From: JBFHFS01 sp041583495
GTDB lineage: Bacteria; Bacteroidota; Bacteroidia; Bacteroidales; Marinilabiliaceae
DNA length: 64,000 bases
Direction: 5' to 3'
NCBI GenBank assembly: GCA_041583495.1
Contig: JBFHFS010000003.1
Coordinates: forward strand, 129,276-193,275
Shown here piece after piece: positions 24,530-33,060 of this stretch. The notes below the pieces were generated by a model, which saw only the letters and a list, made by a program, of their open reading frames with translations, did no database searches and had not been told where the DNA came from. The translations under genes and the position numbers were made by a program. Positions within the stretch are counted from its first letter, which is position 1. Every line of letters begins with the position of its first letter.

Positions 24530-25996
24530 ATGGAACCACTGAAAGACATCCTCAGTAACCTTTGGCCGCTACTTATTGTCGCCTACGCCATTAGTATCCT
24601 GGTGGTCGTGATTTTGATCGTGCTCGAAAACCGCAGTCCCCTTAAAACCATTTCCTGGGCACTTGTTTTGCTCCTATTGCCGGGACTGGGATTCCTATTG
24701 TATATCTTTTTCGGACAGAACTTTAGAAAGGAAAAGATAATCGCCCGTAAAGGGCTTCAAAACAACGACAAACTATCTTATCTGGCGCATGCCCAGGTAA
24801 CCAAACTCAGCGAAGGCAGGCTTTTTGAAGAAACCGCGGTCAAAAAGGCGCCCAACCTGGTGCGATTACTTCTAAACAATAGCAGTGCCGTGGTAACCAT
24901 TGGCAATCGGTTGAAACTTTACCATAATGGAGACGCCAAGTTTACAGCCCTTATTCGCGAGTTAAGAAAAGCCAGGCACTTCATCCATATGGAGTACTAC
25001 ATCTTCGAGGAAGACAAGATAGGCAATGAGATAAAAAGTATCCTAAAGGAAAAAGCCGCCGAAGGGGTGGCGGTGCGTCTGATTGTAGATGATGTGGGCA
25101 GCTGGGAACTGAAACAATCGTTTTTCGATGAGATGTGGGCCGCAGGCATTGAGGCCTACTCCTTTCTTCAGGTAAGATTTCCACTGTTGACCAGTAAGGT
25201 GAATTACCGTAACCACCGTAAAATTGTGGTGATAGACGGGTTAACGGGCTTCTTGGGGGGCATTAACATTGCCGATCGTTACCGCGATGGAAGTGCCTCC
25301 TCGTATGGCATCTGGCGCGACACACACATGATGATCCGGGGAGACGCCATTAACTCCCTGCAATCGGTATTCCTTACCGATTGGTACTTTGTAAGTCAAA
25401 CCGAGCTCACCGACCCCCGTTATTTCCCTTCTCATAAGCCCCTGGGGGACCAGGTGATTCAGATTGTTTCCAGCGGTCCGGACTCCGACTGGGCAGGCAT
25501 TATGATGGGCATCTTCAAAGCCATCGTCTCGGCGACCGATTACGTCTACATCGAAACCCCTTATTTCATGCCCAGCGAGAGTGTTTTACTGGCGCTAAAA
25601 ATAGCCGCGCTGGGTGGCGTGGATGTACGGATTCTGATTCCCGAAAAGAGTGATGCCGTGATCCCCCACCTCTGTTCCAAATCGTATATTCGTGAAATGT
25701 TGGAAGCCGGCGTTCAGTTCTATTTCTACCGGAAAGGATTCCTGCACTCCAAAACCATTGTGGTAGACGATGTGTTAAGCATTATTGGCTCAGCCAACAT
25801 GGATTTCAGGAGCTTTGAACAAAATTTTGAGACGACTGCCTTCATTTACGATGCCAGGACAGCCACCGACATGCGGAAAACCTTCCTCCAGGACCAGGGC
25901 CACAGCAACATTATTTTGCTGCCCGAATGGTTGGATCGGCCGCACTATGAAAAAGCCAAGGAGTCTTTTGCCCGGCTTTTCAGCCCCCTTCTTTAA
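24530..25996 (+). CDS. cls: cardiolipin synthase
   Basis: A 488-residue phospholipase D-superfamily enzyme that joins phosphatidylglycerols into cardiolipin at the inner membrane. Two N-terminal helices (PLLIVAYAISILVVVILIVL, then ALVLLLLPGLGFLLYIFFG) anchor it. Two HKD motifs follow: NHRKIVVIDGLTGFLGGIN and HSKTIVVDDVLSIIGSANMD. Both catalytic copies look intact. Its last 17 bases overlap the end of the opposite-strand dehydratase gene. Confidence 0.93.
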   Translation: MEPLKDILSNLWPLLIVAYAISILVVVILIVLENRSPLKTISWALVLLLLPGLGFLLYIFFGQNFRKEKIIARKGLQNNDKLSYLAHAQVTKLSEGRLFEETAVKKAPNLVRLLLNNSSAVVTIGNRLKLYHNGDAKFTALIRELRKARHFIHMEYYIFEEDKIGNEIKSILKEKAAEGVAVRLIVDDVGSWELKQSFFDEMWAAGIEAYSFLQVRFPLLTSKVNYRNHRKIVVIDGLTGFLGGINIADRYRDGSASSYGIWRDTHMMIRGDAINSLQSVFLTDWYFVSQTELTDPRYFPSHKPLGDQVIQIVSSGPDSDWAGIMMGIFKAIVSATDYVYIETPYFMPSESVLLALKIAALGGVDVRILIPEKSDAVIPHLCSKSYIREMLEAGVQFYFYRKGFLHSKTIVVDDVLSIIGSANMDFRSFEQNFETTAFIYDARTATDMRKTFLQDQGHSNIILLPEWLDRPHYEKAKESFARLFSPLL

Positions 25997-26957
25997 CCAG
26001 CTTATCAAACTTTTCTTCTGTAATATTCCCGCCGGAGAGGATGATTCCCACCCGCTTACCTCTGAAAAAGGCCTTATGCTCAATTAAAGCTGCCAGTGGA
26101 ACCGCCGATGAGGGTTCGACCATTAATCCGGTCTTTTTGCGCAACAGCCCCATGGCCGCCCGGGTAGAAAGCTCGGAGGCGGTGTAAATATCATCGACCA
26201 ACCGACGGATGATCTCAAAATTTAGTTGCCCCAGGGAAGTCAATAGCCCATCGGCAATGGTATCCGGATTATCGGATGGTATAATTCGCCCCGCCTTAAA
26301 AGAACGGCACGCATCATCTGCATTGACCGGCTCTCCGGCAATCACCAGGGTGGAGGGAGAGAGGTGTTTCACGGCGATGGCTGTTCCACTGAGAAGGCCT
26401 CCACCTCCTACGGGAGCCATTACCACATCAAAGGGGCCTGCCTCTTCGAGCAGTTCAACCGCTGCGGTACCCTGCCCACAAACCACATCGAAGTAGTCGT
26501 AGGGCGGAATAAAGGTGGCTCCGGTTTTCGCCACCACCTCAGCAAGGGTGGTTTCCCGCGCCTCCAGGGTAGGTTTACAGAAGGTTATTTCACCCCCATA
26601 CGATCGCACCCGCTCAACTTTAACCAGCGGCGCATTATCAGGCATCACAATGAAGGCCGGAATGCCTCGTTTCTTTGCGGCCAGGGCCAGAGCCGAGGCA
26701 TGGTTTCCCGAAGAGTGCGTGGCAACCCCCCGCAAAGCCTCCTCTTGCGTCAATCGCTGAACGGCATTGGTCGCCCCCCGGTACTTGAAGGCCCCGGCTT
26801 CCTGACGGTTCTCACACTTAAAAACAAGCTGAGCATCCAGCAGGGCATCCAGTTCCTCACTCCTAACAACCGGCGTATGTTTAATAAAGGGAGCAATGCG
26901 CTTTTGGGCATCCAAAATATCAGCAAATCCCGGAATCGGAAGAGTATTATGAACCAT
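25980..26957 (-). CDS. threonine/serine dehydratase-type PLP enzyme (possible serine racemase)
   Basis: A 325-residue fold-type II PLP enzyme. The PLP lysine is K58 in GAFKYRGA, with SSGNHASALALAAK and the phosphate-binding GGGGLLSGTAIAVK. The single catalytic domain without a C-terminal regulatory ACT pair fits catabolic threonine dehydratase, serine dehydratase or serine racemase; sequence alone does not decide. The leader is odd: only about ten bases separate the ATG from the T-tract of a very long hairpin behind the upstream pyrophosphatase gene, and no promoter box is seen between them. Confidence 0.85.
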   Translation of the reverse strand: MVHNTLPIPGFADILDAQKRIAPFIKHTPVVRSEELDALLDAQLVFKCENRQEAGAFKYRGATNAVQRLTQEEALRGVATHSSGNHASALALAAKKRGIPAFIVMPDNAPLVKVERVRSYGGEITFCKPTLEARETTLAEVVAKTGATFIPPYDYFDVVCGQGTAAVELLEEAGPFDVVMAPVGGGGLLSGTAIAVKHLSPSTLVIAGEPVNADDACRSFKAGRIIPSDNPDTIADGLLTSLGQLNFEIIRRLVDDIYTASELSTRAAMGLLRKKTGLMVEPSSAVPLAALIEHKAFFRGKRVGIILSGGNITEEKFDKLVKEGG

Positions 26958-26965
26958 GATTTTCT

Positions 26966-27048
26966 TAAAAAAATTGCGGGTTTAAATGCGTTTAGTCAGT
27001 GAGGGTTTCACTTTAAGTGAAGCCCTCACTAAACGCATTTAAACCCGC
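26966..27048 (-). terminator. very long hairpin with T-tract between hppA and the dehydratase
   Basis: Arms 26976-27013 and 27015-27048 pair over about 34 positions, with one four-base bulge (CAGT) and one G-T mismatch. On the minus strand a run of seven T follows at about 26967-26973, as in an intrinsic terminator for the pyrophosphatase gene, whose stop is 11 bases before the hairpin. The stem is two to three times longer than usual. Because the next gene starts within ten bases of the T-run, it could also act as an attenuator. Confidence 0.8.
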
Positions 27049-27058
27049 ATTGGTGTTT

Positions 27059-29347
27059 TTAAAAAATAGAGAAGGCCACCGTTAAACCAGCCATCACAAC
27101 CGAGACCATTGTCATCAGTTTAATCAGGATATTCAATGACGGACCAGAGGTGTCTTTGAAAGGATCCCCAACGGTATCCCCAACCACACCAGCTTTATGG
27201 GCTTCACTTCCCTTTCCGCCATGGTTCCCTTTCTCAATATATTTCTTGGCATTATCCCAGGCGCCTCCGGAATTGTTGAGCATACAAGCCAGGGTAAACC
27301 CGGTGGTTAAACCGCCTGCCAGGAGACCAATCACCCCCGATACGCCAAAAACCAATCCCACCACTACCGGAACAATAATGGCCAGCAGAGAAGGGACAAT
27401 CATTTCGCGCTGGGCGCCTTTAGTGGAGATGGCAACACAACGTGCATAGTCGGGTTTGGCTTTCCACTCCATGATACCCGGAATCTCTTTGAACTGACGG
27501 CGAACTTCATCCACCATTTTACCAGCAGCCCGTCCGACAGCCTTCATGGTCATAGAACAAAACACAAAAGCCATCATGGCGCCAATAAACAATCCACTCA
27601 GCACCATGGGGTTAAACAGGCTAAGGTCGTATGCCGAGGAGAAATCACGGATGGTCGCAGTGGAAAGCTCCACCGCTTTCTGACCTTCGGCCACCATGGG
27701 TTTATCGCTGTAATAGAACACATAATCACCAATCACCTGAACCCCTTCGGCGGTTCCCCGGGCCAGCTTACTCAACCACAACCGCACCTCTTCCATATAG
27801 GCGGCCAATAAAGCCATGGCGGTGAGAGCAGCCGATCCGATGGCAAACCCTTTACCGGTAGCCGCGGTGGTATTACCTAACATATCCAGTGCATCGGTAC
27901 GTTCCCTCACTTCAGCAGGCAACCCCGACATCTCAGCATTTCCTCCTGCATTGTCGGCGATTGGTCCAAAAGCATCGGTAGCCAGGGTGATCCCCAGCGT
28001 AGAAAGCATTCCTACGGCAGCAAACCCAATGCCATATACGCCCATCCCAAAATTGGTGAATCCACCGGCAAAACCAAAGGCCCCAACGATACCACCAACA
28101 ATAGTAACAACAGGAATCCAGGTGGAGAACATCCCCACGGCAATTCCATCAATAATGGTCGTGGCAGGACCTTGCAAAGCCTGCCGTGCGATCCCCTGGG
28201 TAGGTTTATATTCATCAGATGTAAAGTACTCGGTTCCCTGCCCGATGATTACTCCGGCAACCAGTCCGGCTACCACCGACCCAAAGATACCCCAGCTGAT
28301 CCATCCGGCCCAAACCATGCCGGCCATGGCCAGCAGAATTAAGAATGAACTGCCACCAGTACCTATAAGCAGGGAGTTGAGCAGATTCTTTTGAGTGGCC
28401 GATTCCTGAGTCCGAACCATAAAGATCCCAACAATTGAGAGCAGAATTCCAACGGCGGCTACAATCATGGGAGCCAACACGTATTGCATTTGAAGCTCCA
28501 CCCCTATGGCAGGCAGGGAAGCCCCCAGAGCCGCGGTGGCAAGAATGGAACCACAATAAGATTCATACAGGTCGGCACCCATCCCGGCTACGTCCCCAAC
28601 GTTGTCGCCAACATTATCGGCGATGGTGGCAGGATTACGGGGATCATCTTCAGGGATTCCGGCTTCTACCTTACCAACCAGGTCAGCCCCCACATCGGCG
28701 GCTTTGGTGAAGATTCCACCCCCTACACGGGCAAAAAGAGCCTGGGTAGAGGCACCCATCCCGAAGGTAAGCATAGTGACCGTGATCTCGATCATCTTCT
28801 CATGATCGCTGATACCCGGATGCACAAAAGTAAGACCCAGGAAGTCCAGGCCGGAAGCCATATGCTCAGGGGTGAAAATGACTTCATTTAAAAACCAAAA
28901 CCACATGGCAATATCTAAAAGGCCAAAGCCAACCACAATCAAGCCCATGACGGCCCCGCTTCGGAAAGCAATTTTCAGCCCCTGGTTCAGAGACTGAGAA
29001 GCCCCTTGAGCCGTACGGGCGGATGCAAAAGTGGCTGTTTTCATGCCCAGAAAACCACAGAGGCCTGAGAAAAATCCACCGGTTAAAAACGCCAACGGAA
29101 CAAATGGGTTTTGAACACCCAGATAGGCCAACATCGCCAACAACACCACCAATACCAGGAAAACGAGTGCTACCACCCGGTATTGACTGCTCAAATAAGC
29201 CATTGCCCCTTCCCTTACGTGGCGGGCAATCTCCTTCATGGTATCATTACCTTCCGACTTTTTCATCAATTGCTTAAAAAAGAGCCAGGCAAACAGTAAG
29301 GCAATAAGTGAGGAAACCGGCACAAGCCAGAAAATTGGATTGATCAT
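27059..29347 (-). CDS. hppA: membrane-bound ion-translocating pyrophosphatase, K+-dependent, probably Na+-type
   Basis: A 762-residue integral membrane enzyme with about sixteen helices that splits pyrophosphate and pumps ions. Substrate-binding acidic runs are DVGADLVGKVE (218-228), DDPRNPATIADNVGDNVGD and a C-terminal DTVGDPFKDTSGPSLN. GNTTAATGKG (491-500) has Ala at the position where K+-independent enzymes have Lys, so it should need K+. DLYESY (259-264) puts a Glu where Na+-pumping members have it; plant H+ enzymes have Gly there and the Glu further on. Na+ or mixed Na+/H+ transport is an inference from these residues. It ends in a long hairpin terminator. Confidence 0.93.
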   Translation of the reverse strand: MINPIFWLVPVSSLIALLFAWLFFKQLMKKSEGNDTMKEIARHVREGAMAYLSSQYRVVALVFLVLVVLLAMLAYLGVQNPFVPLAFLTGGFFSGLCGFLGMKTATFASARTAQGASQSLNQGLKIAFRSGAVMGLIVVGFGLLDIAMWFWFLNEVIFTPEHMASGLDFLGLTFVHPGISDHEKMIEITVTMLTFGMGASTQALFARVGGGIFTKAADVGADLVGKVEAGIPEDDPRNPATIADNVGDNVGDVAGMGADLYESYCGSILATAALGASLPAIGVELQMQYVLAPMIVAAVGILLSIVGIFMVRTQESATQKNLLNSLLIGTGGSSFLILLAMAGMVWAGWISWGIFGSVVAGLVAGVIIGQGTEYFTSDEYKPTQGIARQALQGPATTIIDGIAVGMFSTWIPVVTIVGGIVGAFGFAGGFTNFGMGVYGIGFAAVGMLSTLGITLATDAFGPIADNAGGNAEMSGLPAEVRERTDALDMLGNTTAATGKGFAIGSAALTAMALLAAYMEEVRLWLSKLARGTAEGVQVIGDYVFYYSDKPMVAEGQKAVELSTATIRDFSSAYDLSLFNPMVLSGLFIGAMMAFVFCSMTMKAVGRAAGKMVDEVRRQFKEIPGIMEWKAKPDYARCVAISTKGAQREMIVPSLLAIIVPVVVGLVFGVSGVIGLLAGGLTTGFTLACMLNNSGGAWDNAKKYIEKGNHGGKGSEAHKAGVVGDTVGDPFKDTSGPSLNILIKLMTMVSVVMAGLTVAFSIF

Positions 29348-29747
29348 ACTCTGAAAAATTTAGGTTAAATATTAAGTGTCTGATTAATAATTCGATTGCT
29401 CAAAGACTGTCGATATGATTATTTTTGGCCATAATATGCAAAAAATCGAAAGCAAGATACGGAATTAATGACCTAATTAATTTAGAATGGTTATAAATTT
29501 TTAACGTTTTACCCTCATAAGCCCCCATTTAAACTGACTTTACGGAAACCAGCGAGAAAAGAGAGATCATGTAAGAAAATAATTGGAGAGCGCAAAAAAG
29601 CAGAAAGCCACCAAAGCCCATGGCCAAAACGAATCACTTCGGCCAAAGAGGAGCATAAAAAAAGCCTCCCGAAAAAAAACTCCCGGGAGGCCTCTTGCCC
29701 TATTGAATAGATCGACCCTGAGGCCGCTCATCATGATTAACTTCTAA
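29348..29747. other. intergenic region between hppA and pheS
   Basis: About 400 bases without a credible gene. The right half holds the pheS terminator. The left half is the AT-rich upstream region of the pyrophosphatase gene. I see no exact TAnnTTTG box there; the closest on the minus strand is TATCTTGC near 29452-29459. No RNA gene is evident. Confidence 0.6.
29657..29691 (-). terminator. intrinsic terminator after pheS
   Basis: Eight-base-pair stem (29664-29671 with 29684-29691), a 12-base loop, and seven T on the minus strand at 29663-29657. It lies about 56 bases beyond the pheS stop. Confidence 0.88.
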
Positions 29748-30764
29748 TTACTCGGAAACAAACTGTTCCAGAAACCGCACATCGTTTTCGAAAAAGAGAC
29801 GAATATCGTTAATTTGGTATTTGAGCATGGCAATTCGCTCGATACCCATGCCAAAAGCAAAGCCGGTGTATTTGTCGGCGTCGATATTACAATTGGTGAG
29901 CACCTGAGGGTCTACCATTCCGCATCCCAGGATCTCTACCCAACCGGTATGTTTACATATATTACAGCCAGCACCGCCACAAAGGGTACAAGAGATATCC
30001 ATCTCGGCCGATGGCTCGGTAAAGGGAAAATAGGAAGGACGTAAACGGATCCGGGTCTCCTGACCAAACATCTCCTTGGCAAAATAGAGCAGTGTCTGCC
30101 TAAGATCGGCAAAAGAGACATTCTCATCAATGTAGAGACCCTCTACCTGATGAAAGATGCAATGCGCACGTGCAGAGATGGCTTCATTACGAAACACACG
30201 ACCGGGGAAAATGGAACGAATGGGCGGTTTTTGATGCTCCATCACCCTAATCTGAACAGAGGAAGTATGCGTCCGCAACAGGATGTCGGGGTCGGTGGAG
30301 ATAAAAAAGGTGTCTTGCATATCCCTGGCAGGATGTTCGGGCGGGAAGTTGAGGGCCTCAAAAACGTGCCAGTCATCCTCTATCTCAGGACCTTCGGCCA
30401 CCGTAAAACCCAGCCGGGCAAAGATATTCACAATCTGGTTGCGTACAAGTGAGAGAGGATGGCGACTGCCCAGAGGGATAGAAGTGCCAGGAAGCGTAAG
30501 ATCGGTGGCACCTGAAGTAATCCGGGTATCCTCAAATTTATTCTTCAAATCAGCAATAACCTCCCGGCTCAGGTTTTTAAGTTGATTGAGCCCCATGCCC
30601 ACGGCCTTTTTCTGCTCGTTGGGCACATCTTTAAATTCATCAAACAGCTTAGAAACCATCCCCTTTTTACTGAGGTATTTAATACGAAGCTGTTCGGCTT
30701 CTTCGGCTGAGGAGGCAGATAGCTTTTTCACCTCTTCCAACAAATCTTTGATCTTGTCAAGCAT
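29748..30764 (-). CDS. pheS: phenylalanyl-tRNA synthetase alpha subunit
   Basis: A 338-residue class II synthetase subunit that charges tRNA-Phe together with PheT. A coiled-coil N-terminus (MLDKIKDLLEEVKKL) is followed by the catalytic core with LPGTSIPLGSRHPLSL, FRNEAISARAHCIFHQVEGLYID and GMGIERIAMLKYQI (motif 3). A four-Cys knuckle CTLCGGAGCNICKHTGW is typical of this branch. The start MLDKIKD is preferred over an ATG seven codons earlier because the -7 box leaves almost no leader for that one. pheT is not adjacent, so the two subunits are unlinked here. Confidence 0.94.
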   Translation of the reverse strand: MLDKIKDLLEEVKKLSASSAEEAEQLRIKYLSKKGMVSKLFDEFKDVPNEQKKAVGMGLNQLKNLSREVIADLKNKFEDTRITSGATDLTLPGTSIPLGSRHPLSLVRNQIVNIFARLGFTVAEGPEIEDDWHVFEALNFPPEHPARDMQDTFFISTDPDILLRTHTSSVQIRVMEHQKPPIRSIFPGRVFRNEAISARAHCIFHQVEGLYIDENVSFADLRQTLLYFAKEMFGQETRIRLRPSYFPFTEPSAEMDISCTLCGGAGCNICKHTGWVEILGCGMVDPQVLTNCNIDADKYTGFAFGMGIERIAMLKYQINDIRLFFENDVRFLEQFVSE

Positions 30765-30794
30765 TGAATTCTGTTTTGGAAACAAATTGAATCA

Positions 30795-30802
30795 CAAAAG
30801 TA
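30795..30802 (-). promoter_or_regulatory. -7 promoter box for pheS
   Basis: The minus strand reads TACTTTTG, exact TAnnTTTG, 30 bases before the chosen pheS ATG. It overlaps the tail of the cyclophilin gene region and gives pheS its own promoter. Confidence 0.5.
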
Positions 30803-30811
30803 ACAAATTTA

Positions 30812-32131
30812 TTACTTCTTGATAATCTCGATGGTTTTCAACCGGATGTCTTTCACCGGCCGGTCGATGGAATAGGTTTCTACGGCGGCGATACGATCGA
30901 CCACATCCATCCCACTCACCACTTCCCCAAACACGGTATAATCCCCGTCGAGGTAAGGGGCTCCACCTACAGTGGTGTAAATTTCACGTTGTGTGGGCGT
31001 GAATCTGAACCCTTTGTCTTTCTCAATATCATCCAACTCCTGATTGGAAAATAACCTGCCCGAGATGATAAAGAACTGTGAGCCATCCGAACGATTTTTG
31101 GGATTCCGGTCGGCAGGCAGCTTGGAAGCCGCCACAGCCCCACGCTTATGAAAGAGCGAAGGAATTATCCGGGTAGGCAAATCGTAGCCCGGCCCCTGCC
31201 ACCCCACAATATCATCCCTTCCGGCAAACTTGGAATCGGCGGCACCCGTTTGGATAAGGAAGTCTTTAAGCACCCTATGCACCAGCAGACTGTCATAAAA
31301 TCCATCGCTCACGAGTTTAATGAAGTTATCCCGATATTGGGGGGTTTGATCGTACAAACGGACAACGATGTTACCCCGGTCGGTAACCAGGCGGAAGCCC
31401 GCAATTTTTTTATGGGAGAGATAGACTTTATTACTTTTGGTTCGCAGGTCGTAAATCGACCGGCTTTGCCGGGTCTGCTTCAACATAAGGGAGGCAATCC
31501 ATTTCTTACCAAGCACCACTTTTCGAAGGGTATCGCCAACCATACGTTTCTGCACAATTCCCTGCAAGTCGTGGTTAAGCCCAAAGGCCGGCTTGCCCTC
31601 TTCCATTTCGTGGGCTACAGGCCAAAAACTCAATGAATCCATATTCTGAAGCGGCCCGGCCGGTGATTTTTTGACGTAAAGCTTGCGTGAAGCCCGAAAG
31701 AGAGTATAAACCGAATCCGGGGAACCCGCCTGCCCTTTACTGCTTAGGTAATTTGGATTATGGCGACGCACCTTTAAAAGTAAGAGGTTCAGGTTATGAT
31801 CGTAGGCCGTATAGCCTATTACGTCGTGAAATTCCTGTGCGCCCGGCGCGGCTATGCGTGCTTTAAATGCCCCCTTTAACCACTCCAGGTTGGTCACCAC
31901 CAGGTCGGCAGCGACAAAAAAGCCAAACCCTTTTTCCAAAGGACGGTTGTAATGATCAAAGGCATGTATCTCGACCATGCCCTTAATGTTTTCCTGATAA
32001 GAGCCTTTGGGTAAGGCTTCTGCCTCGGTTCGCTGCCGGCCGGAGCCACCGCTACAACCAGTAAAGGAACAAACGGTTATAACCATTATCAGCAGAGTGC
32101 ATCCCAATGGGGTTGTTCGCCTTAGACTCAT
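30812..32131 (-). CDS. lipoprotein fusing a degenerate HtrA-like domain to a cyclophilin
   Basis: A 439-residue protein with a lipobox (SFTGC, Cys26). Residues about 50-230 resemble a trypsin-like HtrA domain: GFGFFVAADLVVTNLEWLKGA, DHNLNLLLLKV and EEGKPAFGLNHDLQGIV sit where the catalytic His, Asp and Ser blocks belong. All three catalytic residues are replaced, so it should be inactive as a protease. Residues about 245-439 form a cyclophilin peptidyl-prolyl isomerase domain with HRVLKDFLIQTGA, GSQFFIISG and DYTVFGEVVSGMDVVDRI. It likely helps fold or hold envelope proteins. The start overlaps the stop of the preceding cyclophilin (TGATG). Confidence 0.8.
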   Translation of the reverse strand: MSLRRTTPLGCTLLIMVITVCSFTGCSGGSGRQRTEAEALPKGSYQENIKGMVEIHAFDHYNRPLEKGFGFFVAADLVVTNLEWLKGAFKARIAAPGAQEFHDVIGYTAYDHNLNLLLLKVRRHNPNYLSSKGQAGSPDSVYTLFRASRKLYVKKSPAGPLQNMDSLSFWPVAHEMEEGKPAFGLNHDLQGIVQKRMVGDTLRKVVLGKKWIASLMLKQTRQSRSIYDLRTKSNKVYLSHKKIAGFRLVTDRGNIVVRLYDQTPQYRDNFIKLVSDGFYDSLLVHRVLKDFLIQTGAADSKFAGRDDIVGWQGPGYDLPTRIIPSLFHKRGAVAASKLPADRNPKNRSDGSQFFIISGRLFSNQELDDIEKDKGFRFTPTQREIYTTVGGAPYLDGDYTVFGEVVSGMDVVDRIAAVETYSIDRPVKDIRLKTIEIIKK

Positions 32132-32949
32132 CAGTAGACCTCCTCTACTTTTATCTCCACATTTTTGGTCGGCCGGTCATTCTTATCTGTGGGAAGGGCA
32201 GCTATCCGGTCGATCACCTCCAGGCCTTCCACCACTTCGCCAAATACCGTATAATCGCCATCCAGCAACGGCAGCCCGCCAACGGTTGTATAGGCCTTTC
32301 TTTGAGCTTCGGAGAATTCCAGCCGATCGGCCAGATTGTAGTCGAAGTTAATCTTGTCTTTGATTTCTCTCAGCAAGGCATTAAAAGCAGCGGGATCTTC
32401 CGTTTTCAGTCGTGCCAGCTCCTGCTTGTGGGGAACGTAATGTTGTTGCTTTAGCCTGGCCAGGATGGGGTTATTGTGGTTTTTCTCCAGAATATCGAGC
32501 TCTTTATGGGTCCACACCTTGCCCTGAACGATATAAAACTGAGAGACATCCGACATCTTAAAAACATTGATGTTTTCGGGTTGCCGCGGGGCGCAGAGAG
32601 CTCCCTTTTTATGAAACAGAGCCTTTGAAAACTCCGAGTCAATATTTTTGGCAGCACTCCCATAACCGATGTGTTTTCCCGGAGGGGCATTACGTGAGTC
32701 GGATGATCCTCCCTGAATCACAAAGTTTTTGATGACCCGATAAAACAGGGTCCCATCAAAGTGCTGCTCAGCCACCAGTTTGAGAAACTCTTTTCGATGC
32801 TCCGGAGTCTCATTATAGAGTTTCACTTTCATGTTACCAAGGTTGGTTTTGATGCGCACATAATAGTCGTAATTCTGTGCCTGCAGGGAAACGGAAACAC
32901 CCCCCAAAAACATCCACACCAAAACCAACTTTGTGAAAATCGATCGCAT
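32131..32949 (-). CDS. secreted cyclophilin-type peptidyl-prolyl isomerase
   Basis: A 272-residue protein with a signal peptide (FTKLVLVWMFLGGVSVSLQAQ). The cyclophilin core has FYRVIKNFVIQGGSSDS with the catalytic Arg, VSQFYIVQGK and DYTVFGEVVEGLEVIDRI. Between the last two, an extra helical stretch of about 75 residues (HKELDILEKNHNNPILARL and onward) is inserted, as in its neighbours. It acts in the periplasm or is carried to the surface. It is the middle of three cyclophilin genes and is coupled to the next by a one-base overlap. Confidence 0.9.
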   Translation of the reverse strand: MRSIFTKLVLVWMFLGGVSVSLQAQNYDYYVRIKTNLGNMKVKLYNETPEHRKEFLKLVAEQHFDGTLFYRVIKNFVIQGGSSDSRNAPPGKHIGYGSAAKNIDSEFSKALFHKKGALCAPRQPENINVFKMSDVSQFYIVQGKVWTHKELDILEKNHNNPILARLKQQHYVPHKQELARLKTEDPAAFNALLREIKDKINFDYNLADRLEFSEAQRKAYTTVGGLPLLDGDYTVFGEVVEGLEVIDRIAALPTDKNDRPTKNVEIKVEEVY

Positions 32950-33060
32950 ACGGTTATCTTATTGTAGCCTTATCAGTAAGGAAAGGGTATTAACTGATAA
33001 GGAATTCAACAAATAATTCTCCCTGATAAGAGGGCAATGCGCGCCCCCCTATGCTATTCA

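Noticed and set aside
27816..28394. A 192-codon open frame on the plus strand, rich in Pro, Ala and Ile
   Set aside because: It mirrors the membrane pyrophosphatase gene, whose hydrophobic codons make long antisense frames.
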